From positions 1,302,001 through 1,366,000 of the forward strand of contig ML978126.1 of the NCBI GenBank assembly GCA_010015805.1: DNA of 64,000 bases, given 5' to 3'. The notes below the pieces were generated by a model that worked only from the letters and a program-made list of their open reading frames with translations, was not told the origin of the DNA and did not search any database. The stretch is from Rhizodiscina lignyota. Its lineage: Eukaryota > Ascomycota > Dothideomycetes > Aulographales > Rhizodiscinaceae. Position numbers and translations under genes: made by a program. Below, in pieces: positions 30,955-42,009 of this stretch. Each line of letters begins with the position of its first letter. Positions within the stretch are counted from its first letter, which is position 1.

Positions 30955-33122
30955 TTAAGCTACACCTTCAAAGCTTGGATCTTTGACACTGCCACCAGCG
31001 TCGCCGAGTCCAGCTACTGGCCTGTTATAGCTCCATCCAGCGAATTGCTGCTGCATCGTTTGGCTCAGCATTGGACCTTCAACGTAGCTGTCCGTTGGAG
31101 GCTCGGCTGTGAACTCGCGATCGAAGTTTGCAGTGTCGCGTGCATCCACCTGAACATATCATTAGCAATGTGAAATTGACGCTTGGGATTGAGATGTACA
31201 TACCACACTGGGCTTGAAGCTCGGCTCATACTTGCGATCTAGCAACTTTCTCCAGTCGATGCTGTGGAAGAAGTAGTGCGCCTTGATCTCTGCTGCGCCA
31301 TTGACGCCCAGACGCCTCTTCGGGTCGCGGTCGAGAAGTCTTGAGAGAAGATCGCGGGCTGCGGGTGGCACTAGACCAGGCTGGTTGTCGTGGAAATGCA
31401 GTGGCTCGCTAATGATCTTGCGATACATTTCATTGGTATTCTCGTCATAGAAGGGTGGTAGACCAGTCAACATCTCGTAGAGCAGTACACCAAGAGTCCA
31501 CCAGTCGACAGTCTTATCGTAGCCACCGTTCATCAAGAGTTCAGGAGCAAGGTATTCGGGAGTACCACAGAATGCTGTACATTACGTTAGTCCATGTGAA
31601 AGTATGTCCAATCAAGGGTCCCTACTGTTCGTCCTGTCTCCATCACCCATGTTCAATTTGCAGAGACCGAAATCGCAGAGGGCAATGTGGCCAGTGTAGT
31701 CGAGCAGAATATTCTCGGGCTTGAGATCACGGTAGATGACGTTGAAGCCATGCAAACACTCCAGAGCGCACAACAGTTCGGCGGTGTAGAATCGAGCACG
31801 GTTGATATCGAAGCGTTGCTCCTTTTGCAGATGGTGGAACAGTTCACCTCCATTGACGAACGCAAGGACGAGGTAGAGCTTTTCGGGTGACTGGAAAGAG
31901 AACTTGAGAGGAACGATGAACGGATTGTTAATCTGGGCGAGAACGGAGCGCTCGGCGAGGGTGTGGGCAACTTCCGAGCGGGAGATGATGTGAGCTTTGC
32001 GGATAGTCTTGAGAGCGTAGATTCGGTGGGTGTCCCGCTTCCTGTAAATGGTCAGGTTCGGAAATTAAAAGTTTTGCTGTATGCAGATGTACGTACTGCA
32101 CTTGCATGACCTTTCCGAAGCTTCCCTTCCCGACCACCTTCAAAAGGTCAAAGTCATCGATGGACAGGGACTTCTGCCTGTTCTCGACGAACTCGACGCC
32201 AACTTTGACATTGCCCGTGCCGTTCTGGACTTCAATCCACTCTGATCCTGCTTGACCCAAAGACTTGTCTTGTTCTGTCCCGTTCTTCTCCTTCTTGCCT
32301 GCCTTTCCGTCTTCGCTGTGTGCTCTTACTTCTTCGAATCTCGGAACGATCTTGATCGATCCGATGAATATGTCTTGGCTTCGTCCGGCGCTCGGCGGGG
32401 CGTTGGGATTGCGAATGTACAACGAAATATCGAGGTCCGTTGTACGCGAAACATCAAACTTGTACTGTGTGTTGTCACCCGCCCACAGTGGGTTCTCCGG
32501 GTTGCCAGACACAGCATTGATGAAGACTTGTTGCTTGTCAAAGTCGAGAAGGGCGTACGGAAGGTACCTCGAAGAGTAGCGGCCGTGGACGGTGGGTGCA
32601 GAATTGATCAATCCCGCGGCAGACTGCGGACGGCCACCTGAATATGAGCCAGATACGCCAGATTGGCCTCGAGAATCTGGTCGACTCGATGGGAGAAAGC
32701 CGCCACCGGTAGAATGTGAGCTGCCATGACGAGGCTGCGTGAAGGCCTTCTCTGCTCCCGCGGGTAGCGAGAATCCTCTTCCTTCATGGAGAGTGACTAT
32801 GAGAATTCCTGGCTTGCGCGGAGGTTGAGGAGGGTTGGCGTTTTCTTCTGACGCGGCTAGTGGGGTCAGTTGATGCTTCGGTCACAACAACGCGTGTTTA
32901 CCAACCTATGCCATTCGGGTCTTTGGAGTCAGTGACAGTCGTGCTTGAAGCCGTGCTCGATGCAGGCTTGGGAGAGTCTCCAACAATTGTGGAGGTGGAG
33001 GAAGAACGACTGAAGGTGTTGGCTAAGGGAGCGAGATGCGTCTCCTTGAGTTCTGTCTAGCTATCAGCATGAGCCAGTGACGTGAGCAAGGCCAACCGAC
33101 TTTTTGTAAGCTTCCACGACAT
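30955..33122 (-). CDS. SCH9: AGC-family protein kinase SCH9 (TORC1 effector)
   Basis: An S6K/AKT-like kinase controlling growth, ribosome synthesis and stress response. Six exons: 33101-33122, 32906-33052, 32097-32856, 31626-32041, 31204-31574 and 30955-31149 (introns 48-55 nt), giving 636 aa. The start MSWKLTKK is followed by LKETHLAPLA, typical of fungal SCH9. A C2 domain occupies about residues 100-270 (PGILIVTLHEGRGF to VGVEFVENR). The kinase domain begins DFDLLKVVGKGSFGKV; it has ALKTIRKAH, YRDLKPEN, DFGLCK and the activation loop TNTFCGTPEYLAPE with its PDK1-site Thr. The AGC tail holds DARDTANFD and the hydrophobic motif FAGWSYNRP, with the Ser that TORC1 targets in this family. The exon-2/3 join near NGIAASEE is the least certain splice. 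Confidence 0.94.
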
Positions 33123-33759
33123 GATGATTCGCTGTGGAGGCCCGGATGTGTGTGGTGTGCGGTGTTGAAGAAGTTGTGGAAGCGGTCAGGGAGAGGGGTA
33201 GGGTATGTACGAGGTAGGAGAAAGTGAAGTGGCTGAGTGAGCGAGGTGACACAGGTAACGAGATTGCAGTTGCTGCTCGCTACGAAGGAGACTGCCAGGA
33301 CACGAGATGCAGAAAGCAATGCAAAGAGCGCGGATAACAGCGCTTATTAAATCTCCTTTCTACATGCGTATTATTGGCGAAAGTTCAGCGGCTGTACGAG
33401 TATTGGGTGGTTATGCGAGGCATCGACTGCGCCTCAGAAAACGCGAAATACACCCTGGGCGGGACATTATTACCGCTACCGCTTCGTTCAAGGTCCGCGA
33501 TTTGTCCACTCAGCATCCAGTAGCGGGTCAGTTACAGCCACTTCGGAGCAGTAGTGTTCAAGAAACTGAACAAACAAATATGGGGAGCCGTGCTATTCAG
33601 TTGCCTCCGGCATCTTCGAAGAAGCTTCTTCCCATCCGCGAGGTTGCATTCGAGGTTGTTAAGAAGTGGCTTGCCTAACCTTCCTCAGAACGTTTACTTC
33701 TCGCTATTAAGGAAAGGGGCGCTACTACAGATCTTATAGGCTCATTGGAAACTAGATCC

Positions 33760-33879
33760 CTCGTATGATTGAGCTCTCAGAGATAGTCTCGCCAATATGA
33801 GGTGTAGGGGATACCCTATTCGTCCTTGGTAAGTCAGATTGGTAGGTAAGTCAGATATTTTATCACCCTCGAGCCACTC
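33760..33879 (+). mobile_element. MITE-like element, right half (full copy may be 33636-33879)
   Basis: GAGCTCTCAGAGATAGTCTCGC matches the family core (first 20 bases shown in other copies as CTTTCAGAGAT plus GTCTC), and the right end GATATTTTATCACCCTCGAG is close to the family consensus. At 245 bp to the left, CGAGGTTGC and GTTG could be a decayed left end. Confidence 0.5.
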
Positions 33880-34164
33880 CGCAAGATATTTCAGGCGCAA
33901 AATGGCGAAAGGACAGTGTTCTTCCTTTCAGATATCGCCTATCAAGAGTTACCAAGGTTTTCATGCGCTTTGAGAGAGTAATTCACTAAGCTCTCTCTCC
34001 CGATCTGGGATCTCGTTGCTACACTCCTCACTAATCCAGTAATTCAACTTACAAGGAATCTGATGCCTAACCCCAGACTGAGTATTTAACTCTTCGTTAC
34101 TCGTCCAATTCATTCGGTTCGTCACTTACTTGAAACTTAACTTACCCTTTATTCTTCTTGATAC

Positions 34165-34562
34165 CGAACTTCATGTCGATCTTGACATCAACTCAAGATT
34201 GATCCTGACGCCGGAGTGTGGATTGAGCTTCACACAAAAGACGCGTGACAACTCAGGTATTAAGCTTTAATCTTCCTTAATCGATTCCATTTTGACTCAA
34301 GCCACATAGAAGACATTCGATTTCGCTCCATAAGGGTGACCACGGACCTCGATTCTTACCTGCTTCAAATCGGAGCTTGACACGAACTTGATATCGGCCT
34401 TTACGCTTAATTGTGGATCGAGGTTCACACAAAACGGACGTGATAACTTAGGTATAAAACTTCGTTCGATTTCCTTCAATCCGTTCCTTTCTGACTCAAC
34501 CTCAAGCCACACAGAAGATAGTGGATTTCACTCCACAAAGGCGACCGCGGACCTCGATTCCT
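34165..34562. repeat. Diverged tandem duplication upstream of the 34620 gene
   Basis: Unit 1 (34165-34358) and unit 2 (about 34382-34562) share, in order, GAACTT(C/G)AT, TGTGGAT, TTCACACAAAA, CGTGA(C/T)AACT(C/T)AGGTAT, CAAGCCACA(T/C)AGAAGA, TTTC(G/A)CTCCA and CGGACCTCGATTC(T/C)TA. Most differences are transitions. The second unit ends 57 bp before the ATG of the next gene. Confidence 0.7.
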
Positions 34563-34619
34563 ACTCCAAGAAACGTGGAAGCAACCCATCAGCGTGATAC
34601 TTTCCTGCGCATTCAGATC

Positions 34620-35713
34620 ATGCCGGTGGTCCTCCAGAACGAAGAATACGCATATAATGTGTATGGGTGGGCGCTCAAACACAACATTCAAAATAGACGG
34701 AAGTTGCAAGTGATTCGAGGATACAGACAATCATCTACTTCTTCGGTTAAAAGACTCAAGGATGGCACAAGCAGCGATTCAAAGACACCTTTTCGCATAA
34801 ATCTTGGGTTAACAACTGAAGAGATTGCCAAAGGAGACGTATCGGGAGATGTCCATAAGTACCTCATCATTGGGGTAGCAGCAACGGATATCCCTCGCGA
34901 TGATGTTACGAAGGTGCCTTTAGGCGTCAAAGCGAAACCGGTCGGGATTGATGAGCCTGCAGCGGAGACAATCAAAGAAATCAAGGACCACGATGATTCG
35001 CATGGTACACTCGGATTGCTGTATGTTGTGGTGCCTTTGATCATCGAGTCTACTCCTTGAATCAATACGTTCTTCTGGAACCGGAAGCTGGACTGTACCG
35101 ACCATACAAGACAGGTCAGGAGACAACATTCTACTTCGATGAATTCCGCGACGAGTCGAAGACCACAGAGTGGCGTAAGACAAATTGGAATAAGCTGGCC
35201 AAAACGAGCATCCACGATCTGAACTCTGACCTGCCGAAACAGAAGAGCAATCTTCCGTTTACAGGAATCGCGGACCTCAAAAGTGGAACAGGCGCAGGCG
35301 TCAGGTCTATACATGGCGTCTTGCATTCTTTCGAGGAGACCGATAATGACGAAGATCTACCCGGTGACGAAGGTGAAGAGATGGTAATGGGAGAGTGCGA
35401 AGAACAAGAAGATGTATCGTCTGTTGTCCAGGAAATCACCAAACTATGGCCAGAGATCGAGGTGGAAGAGGAGATGATTCGAGAGTTCAAACATGGTCTG
35501 ATCTCTGCCAAACGTGAGCTGGCCTCCCATCAGGCGAGGACTGCATATGCACTACTCTCCAAGATATTCGAACTTGCACAAAGGAACAAGCCAGGCTGGC
35601 AGGAGGAATTGGCGGTCTTGATATTAGACACTACCGATTTGGTCAATCCGACTACCTCGGAATCGCCGTCCTCGGTATCTATCAACGCCTCCAACACAAT
35701 ACTCATGCAGTAA
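34620..35713 (+). CDS. Unrecognised 349-aa protein
   Basis: Two overlapping open frames are best joined by a 44-nt phase-1 intron (35005-35048): exon 1 is 34620-35004 and exon 2 is 35049-35713. The join reads DDSHVYSLNQYVLLEPEAG. The start is the first ATG in frame (MPVVLQNEEYAYNVYGW). The first 130 residues contain KTPFRINLGLTTEEI and GDVHKYLIIGVAATDIP. The second exon has a TTFYFDEFRDESKTTEW block, an acidic stretch (EETDNDEDLPGDEGEE) and a C-terminal helical region with AYALLSKIFELAQ. I recognise no domain. The acceptor (CGAG) is weaker than in neighbouring genes, so the join is only likely; otherwise exon 2 would lack an ATG. Its promoter consists largely of the tandem duplication. Confidence 0.55.
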
Positions 35714-36023
35714 TGGAAAAGCTGAGTGGATCGCGGTGTTGGTGAAGATTGTAAAGTACAGTATGAGCATGCACAGAGCTCCGGGGCTTTATTCAAATAG
35801 TACTGCTTTATTAGATGGATTTCGTCAAACCTTCAAAAGATACATAAACAATGGTGCACTGTTAGAAAATTTCTGAAATTCATTAAAGGCCATATAGTAC
35901 AGCTATCTACTGTCACAGAAGCTACGGCAAACTTTTATATGACCCTCGAGGCATCCTCAACGCAGGTATGATTATCTCTAGAAGCACCTTCAACGAATCA
36001 AAGTGTAGCCGAGATACTTCGAC
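35714..36023. other. Convergent 3' spacer
   Basis: 310 bp of AT-rich sequence between two convergent stop codons; it should carry both poly(A) regions. Nothing else is seen. Confidence 0.45.
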
Positions 36024-38868
36024 TTAATATTTGACAGTCTCTTTGAAAATAGGAATATCGCTACCACCATTGCGCCTGTCCCAGACAACGTGGTTCTTGT
36101 TATCGAGTTCGGCGCCCTCATCCGTCGTAGAGATACCCGCTTTCTCATTCTCATCAATCTCTCTCTTCGAAATCTCCGCGCTATCCCTTACCAGCCACAG
36201 CTTCGGCATCTTGGACGTAAGCACTGGGTTGACATATGCATTTGCCAGCTGGTCTTCGTTTGGATGCGCCTCGTCTAAAGCGTCTGGGTCTTCGAACCAC
36301 GTCTTCAGAACCCGATGAGAGTTGACGTCCGGTAGTAGAAGCCTCTCCAGGACATCGAATACAGCAGATGGAATCCAGCCAGGAGCCCGACGCTTTATGT
36401 TGGAGGCTTGTGTTGTGCCTTGATCAGGATGTACATCCGCTGTATATTCATCACCATCCACCAAAGGTGCTTCTTCATCTTCTTGTCTCAAATGTGGAGG
36501 CAACAGTCTTTCGATCGGTTTGAGAAGGCGATTGAGGGTAACATGATAGAGTATGGTGAGTATGAGGAGAACGACCATCATGATAGAAGGACCAGGTGCC
36601 TTTCGGACTGAGAACAAACCAATAAGACAGAGCTCAGAAAGGTAGACTCCGGTGAATATATGCTGGAAAGCGGTTGCATAGGCGTCACCCTTGGTATCAA
36701 TCTTCGTTTGGATGACGAACAACAAATTGTAGCGATAGCTGAGGTAGTAGAAGTAGATGCCAATGGCAGCGAATCCGAGAGTAAGGGGAGCAATGCATGA
36801 GTATGCGATAGCTGCAACAATCAGTAGGGTATATAATATTCGAAGAAACAGATCGACATACCAATGACAGCAAAATTAGCGAACTTTGGGTACACGGTGC
36901 CCCAAGAGATGCCCTTCATCCAGGTATAACGCTCGTATTTGGCGCGAGGCGTTCGATCAATGAGCCGATCATACGCAATATATTGAGCTAAATCGCTCCA
37001 ATTGAGAACGTTCTGTGCGGCAGACGCAGTACCCTGCAGGATGAAGTAGGTGAGGTAGAAGTTGGATGCTTTGGGTAGGTTCTCCGCGAGGAGTGCAGGA
37101 ACCATGCCAGGCTCTCGTGCTATCTGCGTGGCAACAGCGGCTGCCCCAGAAGTGAATGTCGTGACGAGGAAGACCTGAATTAGCTGAAATGCAAAATACC
37201 AAGCTTGTGTCAATTTCTCTGCCTGGGGAATAGTTGGTTCAAATCGTCTTGCCAACTCTGTGATCCATTAGCGGAGCTCGACCACAGTGGTGGAATGAGA
37301 CATACTGCGAAAGAACTTTGGAACGTAAGACACAAGCCAACTCAAGATGGTCGGTGGCAAGAGGCCGGTAATAAGGCCTTGCAGCCAGCCAGGCAAGTCG
37401 TCCATGAAACGGAGAAACGGCACCTTGTCGGTGAGATAGTTGAGATTCGAAATGGTTCCGATGATGCCGACGGGTATAGACCAGAATATGATCATAAGTA
37501 CAGCCAGTGCTGTTGCTGCAGACTTCTTCGATAGTCTCTTCGTTTGCCCTTGGCCCACGTTTTGCCATAGTACCTCCTTGGGCTGAAGACCGATAAAACG
37601 AGGCTCAAGTTGTAGAGGTCGACCGAATGACAAGTGATGGTATGCCTTGCGTGCAGCAGCCTGTGTCGCATATTCGACAAAGATCGCAGTCTGGCCTCCA
37701 GATGCAGTATTGGAATTGGACACACCATTCCGGCCATCTTCAAGTTTCTTAGCGTCACTTGTGGCATTGTCCCGAAACCAAGTAATTGCATCAACTTTCT
37801 GGCCAAACAATGGGAAGAGGCGGTGACTGGGCCTCACTTGCTTCTCCGCGTTCCGAATATCTAGCTCGCCTCCGTGGCTATTTAGCTCTTTCTTGTGTAT
37901 CTGGCGTATCAGTGATACTTGTGCGGCTTCGAGGGCCATGGCATTGCTGTTACGGCTGTCCACCAGATTTTGCAAGTCGCTCACATCCGTCACGACCCAG
38001 TGCTTGCGGGCGCCCTCGCTGTATACTCGCTCCAGATCATCGTCGGTGATTGTCTTATTACTTGGGTGCATGTATAAGACCGTCCTCGAGGATAGACGTT
38101 CGCTGACTGGTTTTGAGAGGTAGTAAGCCTGTCTGAGCTCACGGAGGAAGACCTTCTCTCGAGCGACCGTGAACATCACGAATCCTGAGAGCATGTTAGA
38201 ATAGAGCTGCGGCGTACTTGTATCAATCCACGAACCCAGAAAGACCCATGCAACCGCAGCATGTGCATAGAGCCTTTTCTTTCCAGTTACGTTACTGAAT
38301 GATATGCGATCCAGCTCAGTGGAATCCCCTCCGCCAGTAGCATTGACTGGAAAAAGGACTGGCCAAGTGATACAGCATCCCACAAAACAAACGAAGATCA
38401 TCGTCTTCAGAAATCGGCACCAAAGATAGGCGTCGATGGACTGGTGACGGAGTATGAATCTGTCGTCAAGCGTTCGGAAGCTGTTGAGCCAGTCATACCT
38501 ACCAAGACCCTGTTGTGGAGTACGATCTCTGCTCATGTTAGCCACCATACACCCTTGCAGAACGCTCGTTGGTGATTTTACTTTTTGGGAACGCCGCCAA
38601 AGTATGTTCTTGGCGAGTAGATGTTTGGGTAACGACCTCGTAGTTGCAGGAATATGAGGAGGGTGATCACCGCGGTTAGGAAAGTTGGAATAAATGTCGC
38701 TAAAATTGCCTCAAGCGACGTTGATCCCTCCGATCGATGTCCACCAGATCCAGGAGGAGGCTTCAAGGCAATCAGTAAGAGCTTATTTGCAGGACTCACA
38801 ATTGTACAAGAAAGAAATGATTCAAGAGATCTGGGTTCAGACGACAAACTTAAAATGAACAAATTCAT
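36024..38868 (-). CDS. CSC1/OSCA-type calcium-permeable stress-gated channel (DUF221 family)
   Basis: A multi-pass membrane channel; relatives open on osmotic or mechanical stress. Exons are 38582-38868, 37306-38528, 36862-37257 and 36024-36811 (introns 48-53 nt), giving 897 aa. The first membrane segment is LEAILATFIPTFLTAVITLLIFL, shown here as LATFIPTFLTAV. It is followed by the conserved RTYFGGVPKK, split by intron 1, then the cytosolic loop with RTVLYMHPSNK, KVDAITWFRDNA and AIFVEYATQAAARKAYH. The seven-helix RSN1/DUF221 core follows: LLPPTILSWLVSYVPKF, PTIPQAEKLTQAWYFAFQL, FLVTTFTSGAA, and AYSCIAPLTLGFAAIGIYFYYLSYRYN (segment from the exon 3/4 join). The C-terminal 200 residues are cytosolic and charged. 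Which yeast paralogue it matches (CSC1, RSN1, PHM7) cannot be decided here. Confidence 0.92.
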
Positions 38869-40999
38869 GCTCGACTGATAGAGAAGGGTTCAACATGACT
38901 GAAGGGCAAACTGTATATAGTCACGACGACGCATGTAAAATTCCTGGGATGTTGAATGATGCACTCACTTTGTCCTCGTCCTTGTTGGCCCAGATGCCGG
39001 GTCCGAAGCTTGAAGACCACATATTCGAAGCGTCTCCCATTATGACCTCCATGGAATATGCTTTATCTCCACACAGTCATCGTCGAAACTATGATTCGAG
39101 CATGAAACCGGGGAGGCAGCAGGTTGAAGTGGAGGATTTGCCAAGCGGCAGGAGTGGCTGAGGTTTCCACACTTGCAACGCGTCGACGTCATGCAGTCGC
39201 GCACGACCCTCGACTTTCATTGGATGTCCTACTCCAAGTCTCAACGCCTAAGGTTGGTTTGGCAAAGCTTATGGTACACGTCTCTTAACTGTAAGACATT
39301 CTCTCCCCAATGACGAGATCGTATCTCCGTCTCCCAACATCTCTTTTTAAATCATAACCTCTTTGCGCTCCTTCCAGTGGCCCTGTTATTCTCAATTATT
39401 CTGTAGTCTTGCATAACCCCTTCGATCGAGCTGGACTCGTTTGTAACCAAAAAGCTGGACAGAGTATTCCTTGCCCTAATGCATATGAAATTCCATGATG
39501 ATATATACATGTATGCGGTTCCTGCCTGCCATCTTGGCCTGATAGAAGAGTAATATTGTTTTGTTGTGGTGTTCTGACACATTCTGGTGGCTCTCTCGAG
39601 CGTTCAGAAACAAGCGGAGGTGAAAGGTGGTGGAAGAGGGGACCAGGCCACCCGTTTCCTCGATGGCTAGCACCTAGCCCGGGTGCGTCCGTCGACGGAT
39701 ACCAAAACAAAAGTTACGCCAGAGCTCAACATATTGGACTTGCGAAAATGCAGACTCGTTTCAGGAAAGGGAAACTACTTTCATTGATATCTCAATAAAG
39801 CACCGCCCATCATGTGTAAGTTCTGGCCTCTGGCAAGCACGAAGCTTGTGCCCCCTCCAGCCGAGACTGGCGACTTTGAAATCCAATATGTCAGGTACTG
39901 AGGCAGTGTCCCTTAGACGATGGGGAACAAAATAGAAAGGCAGCCAATATTGTCAATTTTTGGGGGAAAAGGCATCACCACTTGGACGTTGTCTTACCGC
40001 TTCCAGTGCTCAAGTGTCTCACAGGAACCAAGTTCAAGCTTCATCGCCCTGGCACAGAGCAACTTTAATGGTGATTCGCAAAGGCTCAGTGCAATCCAGG
40101 TACGTTGAGCGCTATGATCTTTCAGCTACGCCCCCATTGGCGAGGGCAGTATCAAGCTGCATACGAGACAGCATGAGCAATGGCTGTTCTCGGTAACTAG
40201 AATCGGTGGGTGTGCTAGGGCGAGCTTAAAGAAAGGAACTTGTACATTGTAGCGAGTAGGAAAGAGGCTGAGTCGTCTGTGCGGGCGAGAGACACACGAT
40301 GCCACATTTAAAATGTCGGCGCTAGATTATGTGGAAAACCGCACTTTAGGACATTGCCGGCGTGAGGCTGAGGACTGCACTCCACAAATCCGTGGAGCCA
40401 CGTTCTTCGCACTTGAATTTACTCGTGTTTTGAGGTTGGATTCCTATGTACGCAGATCCAATTAATAGCTGCACTAAACATCGAACGTCTGTACATCTGG
40501 ACAGCAATTGAGATAGTCTGAGCAACGTGAAAGCTCCTCCTAATCCTCCCTTAATAGCTACTGGCTTGTGCGTGTACGTCTCTCGCATAGAACCACTGAT
40601 CTAATCATTCTAATGACATGAGAATGTCGGCAGCCATGTGCCACCGTACATAAGCTTAAAGCATGCTCGCAGGGGGTTTATTTCTGAAATAGAGCGCTTG
40701 TATGGGCGCTCTGATCCAGACCCTGCAGCTCGCCTTTGGCTTACTACAGAGCCTCATTGTCGAATATCGAATTCATGAGGCGCAGTTCGAAAGGTACGAT
40801 ACTGTAGAAAGAGACCTGATCATGTATATAAGGAAGCATAATTCACCTTGAGTTCTTTCCTCCATCAAACATCAACAGCTTTCAACTCTACAGTCTTCTA
40901 CACAAATCTACTCCCCAAAACTCATAATCCTCTCTATTCAACGCACTCAACCAACCTTCTATTCGAAAACTATCAATCGGAATTATCCAAACATTCGAA
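38869..40999. other. Divergent intergenic region, CSC1-like / secreted protein
   Basis: 2.1 kb, the longest gene-free stretch. It holds the TATA box at 40825. The open frame at 38895-39161 is not supported as a gene. No repeat was recognised. Confidence 0.45.
40825..40833 (+). promoter_or_regulatory. TATA box of the secreted-protein gene at 41000
   Basis: TATATAAGG, 175 bp upstream of the ATG, followed by a C/A/T-rich leader (CAAACATCAACAG), as expected for a highly expressed fungal gene. Confidence 0.55.
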
Positions 41000-41592
41000 A
41001 TGGCTGGCCTTCTCTCCATCGCTCTCTTCGCCCTTCTCGGCACTTCTATGGCGGCCCCAGCCGTCGCTCCAGAGCCAACTAAGCCCACCATCGTCGACTT
41101 TAACCTTGTCTCTACTCAAGCATCCTCCCCAGATCTCGTCACCCCTGCACTGGACGGCGGTCGCGCCATCACCCTCTTCGACCCATTCAACAATGACGAG
41201 TTCTTCCTCAGCCTTGGTCACAACAAGAACCTCCCAGTCTTTGAGCTCAGTGGTGATTCCCTTTCTGCCAAGGCCAAAGAGCCCTTTACCGGCAAAGACA
41301 TCACGTACCATTCTGAGAAGCTGGTTGCCGGCCAGCCGGTTAAGATGTCGCGAATTCCAAAGGGTAGCAGCGGCATGAGCTTCAACGGTGACCTCATCAC
41401 CGTTGGCGCTGACGCTGGAGACTTCCAGATGTGCAGCAATGTCCAGGGGCACTCTGTGGTATGTGACACCTTCTATTATCAGCACACAAGCGTCATTGCT
41501 AACGATAAATACAGATCTACTACAAGGCACACTACCCGAACTGTGAGGAGTTCAGCTTTTTGCAAGTTGTCCCTCGCTCTGAAGTGCTTTGA
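41000..41592 (+). CDS. Small secreted protein, unknown function
   Basis: Exons are 41000-41458 and 41515-41592 with a 56-nt phase-0 intron, giving 178 aa. Residues 1-19 or so are a clear signal peptide (MAGLLSIALFALLGTSMAA, cleavage near AAP). The mature part begins with a Pro/Thr stretch and then FNLVSTQASSPDLVTP, with ITLFDPFNNDEFFLSLG and DLITVGADAGDF. The pattern suggests a compact beta fold of the kind seen in fungal secreted antigens. Only two cysteines remain in the mature chain: MCSN before the intron and PNCEE after it, so one disulfide is possible. Exon 2 ends FLQVVPRSEVL. Reading through the intron would give a longer, poorer C-terminus, which I reject. A good TATA box lies upstream. 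Candidate effector, allergen-like or wall protein; undecided. Confidence 0.8.
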
Positions 41593-42009
41593 GCTTGAGA
41601 TGTGCTCGCGTAATGTTTTCGGGTTGTTTCTCAGGGCGTTGGAATCGGTAATGCATTGATAATGGATCTGATTGTGATTGTCTTATTTGCATAGCACTGT
41701 CGGGCATAGCACAGGCGTCTGGTACCTGAGTCTTCATATAGTAATCTTAATGGTAATTGGCATCTCTCCACACTCTGTTTACTGTGAATGCAATGGAAAT
41801 GCCGCTACTACCACTTGCCGAGACACTTAGTCAACAAGAGGGATGCGGAGAATTGCAGGGAGTCTCTCGATTTTGTTTGCAATAACTTCGTCTGAGCATG
41901 GCTGCTACTGGTGGTCACACATGACAGGGAGATTTGTTCCGCAGATACATGATTCATAAGCTTTTTGTAACCTTCTATTCTGCGGCTTTCATTTACTCAC
42001 GAGTCTAGC
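41593..42009. other. Convergent 3' spacer, secreted protein / MFS transporter
   Basis: 417 bp between stop codons; nothing recognised. Confidence 0.45.

Larger units (their letters stand above)
33123..34619. other. Divergent intergenic region, SCH9 / 34620 gene
   Basis: 1.5 kb with no supported gene. It contains the SCH9 promoter, a decayed inverted-repeat element ending at 33879, and a diverged tandem duplication at 34165-34562. Confidence 0.5.

Noticed and set aside
6687-33122. TIP41 and SCH9, both TOR-pathway genes, in one window
   Set aside because: They are 23 kb apart with unrelated genes between, so the proximity looks like coincidence and not a cluster.
38895-39161. 88-residue open frame just upstream of the CSC1-like gene
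   Set aside because: It has no recognisable feature and lies within a likely promoter region; length is compatible with chance.
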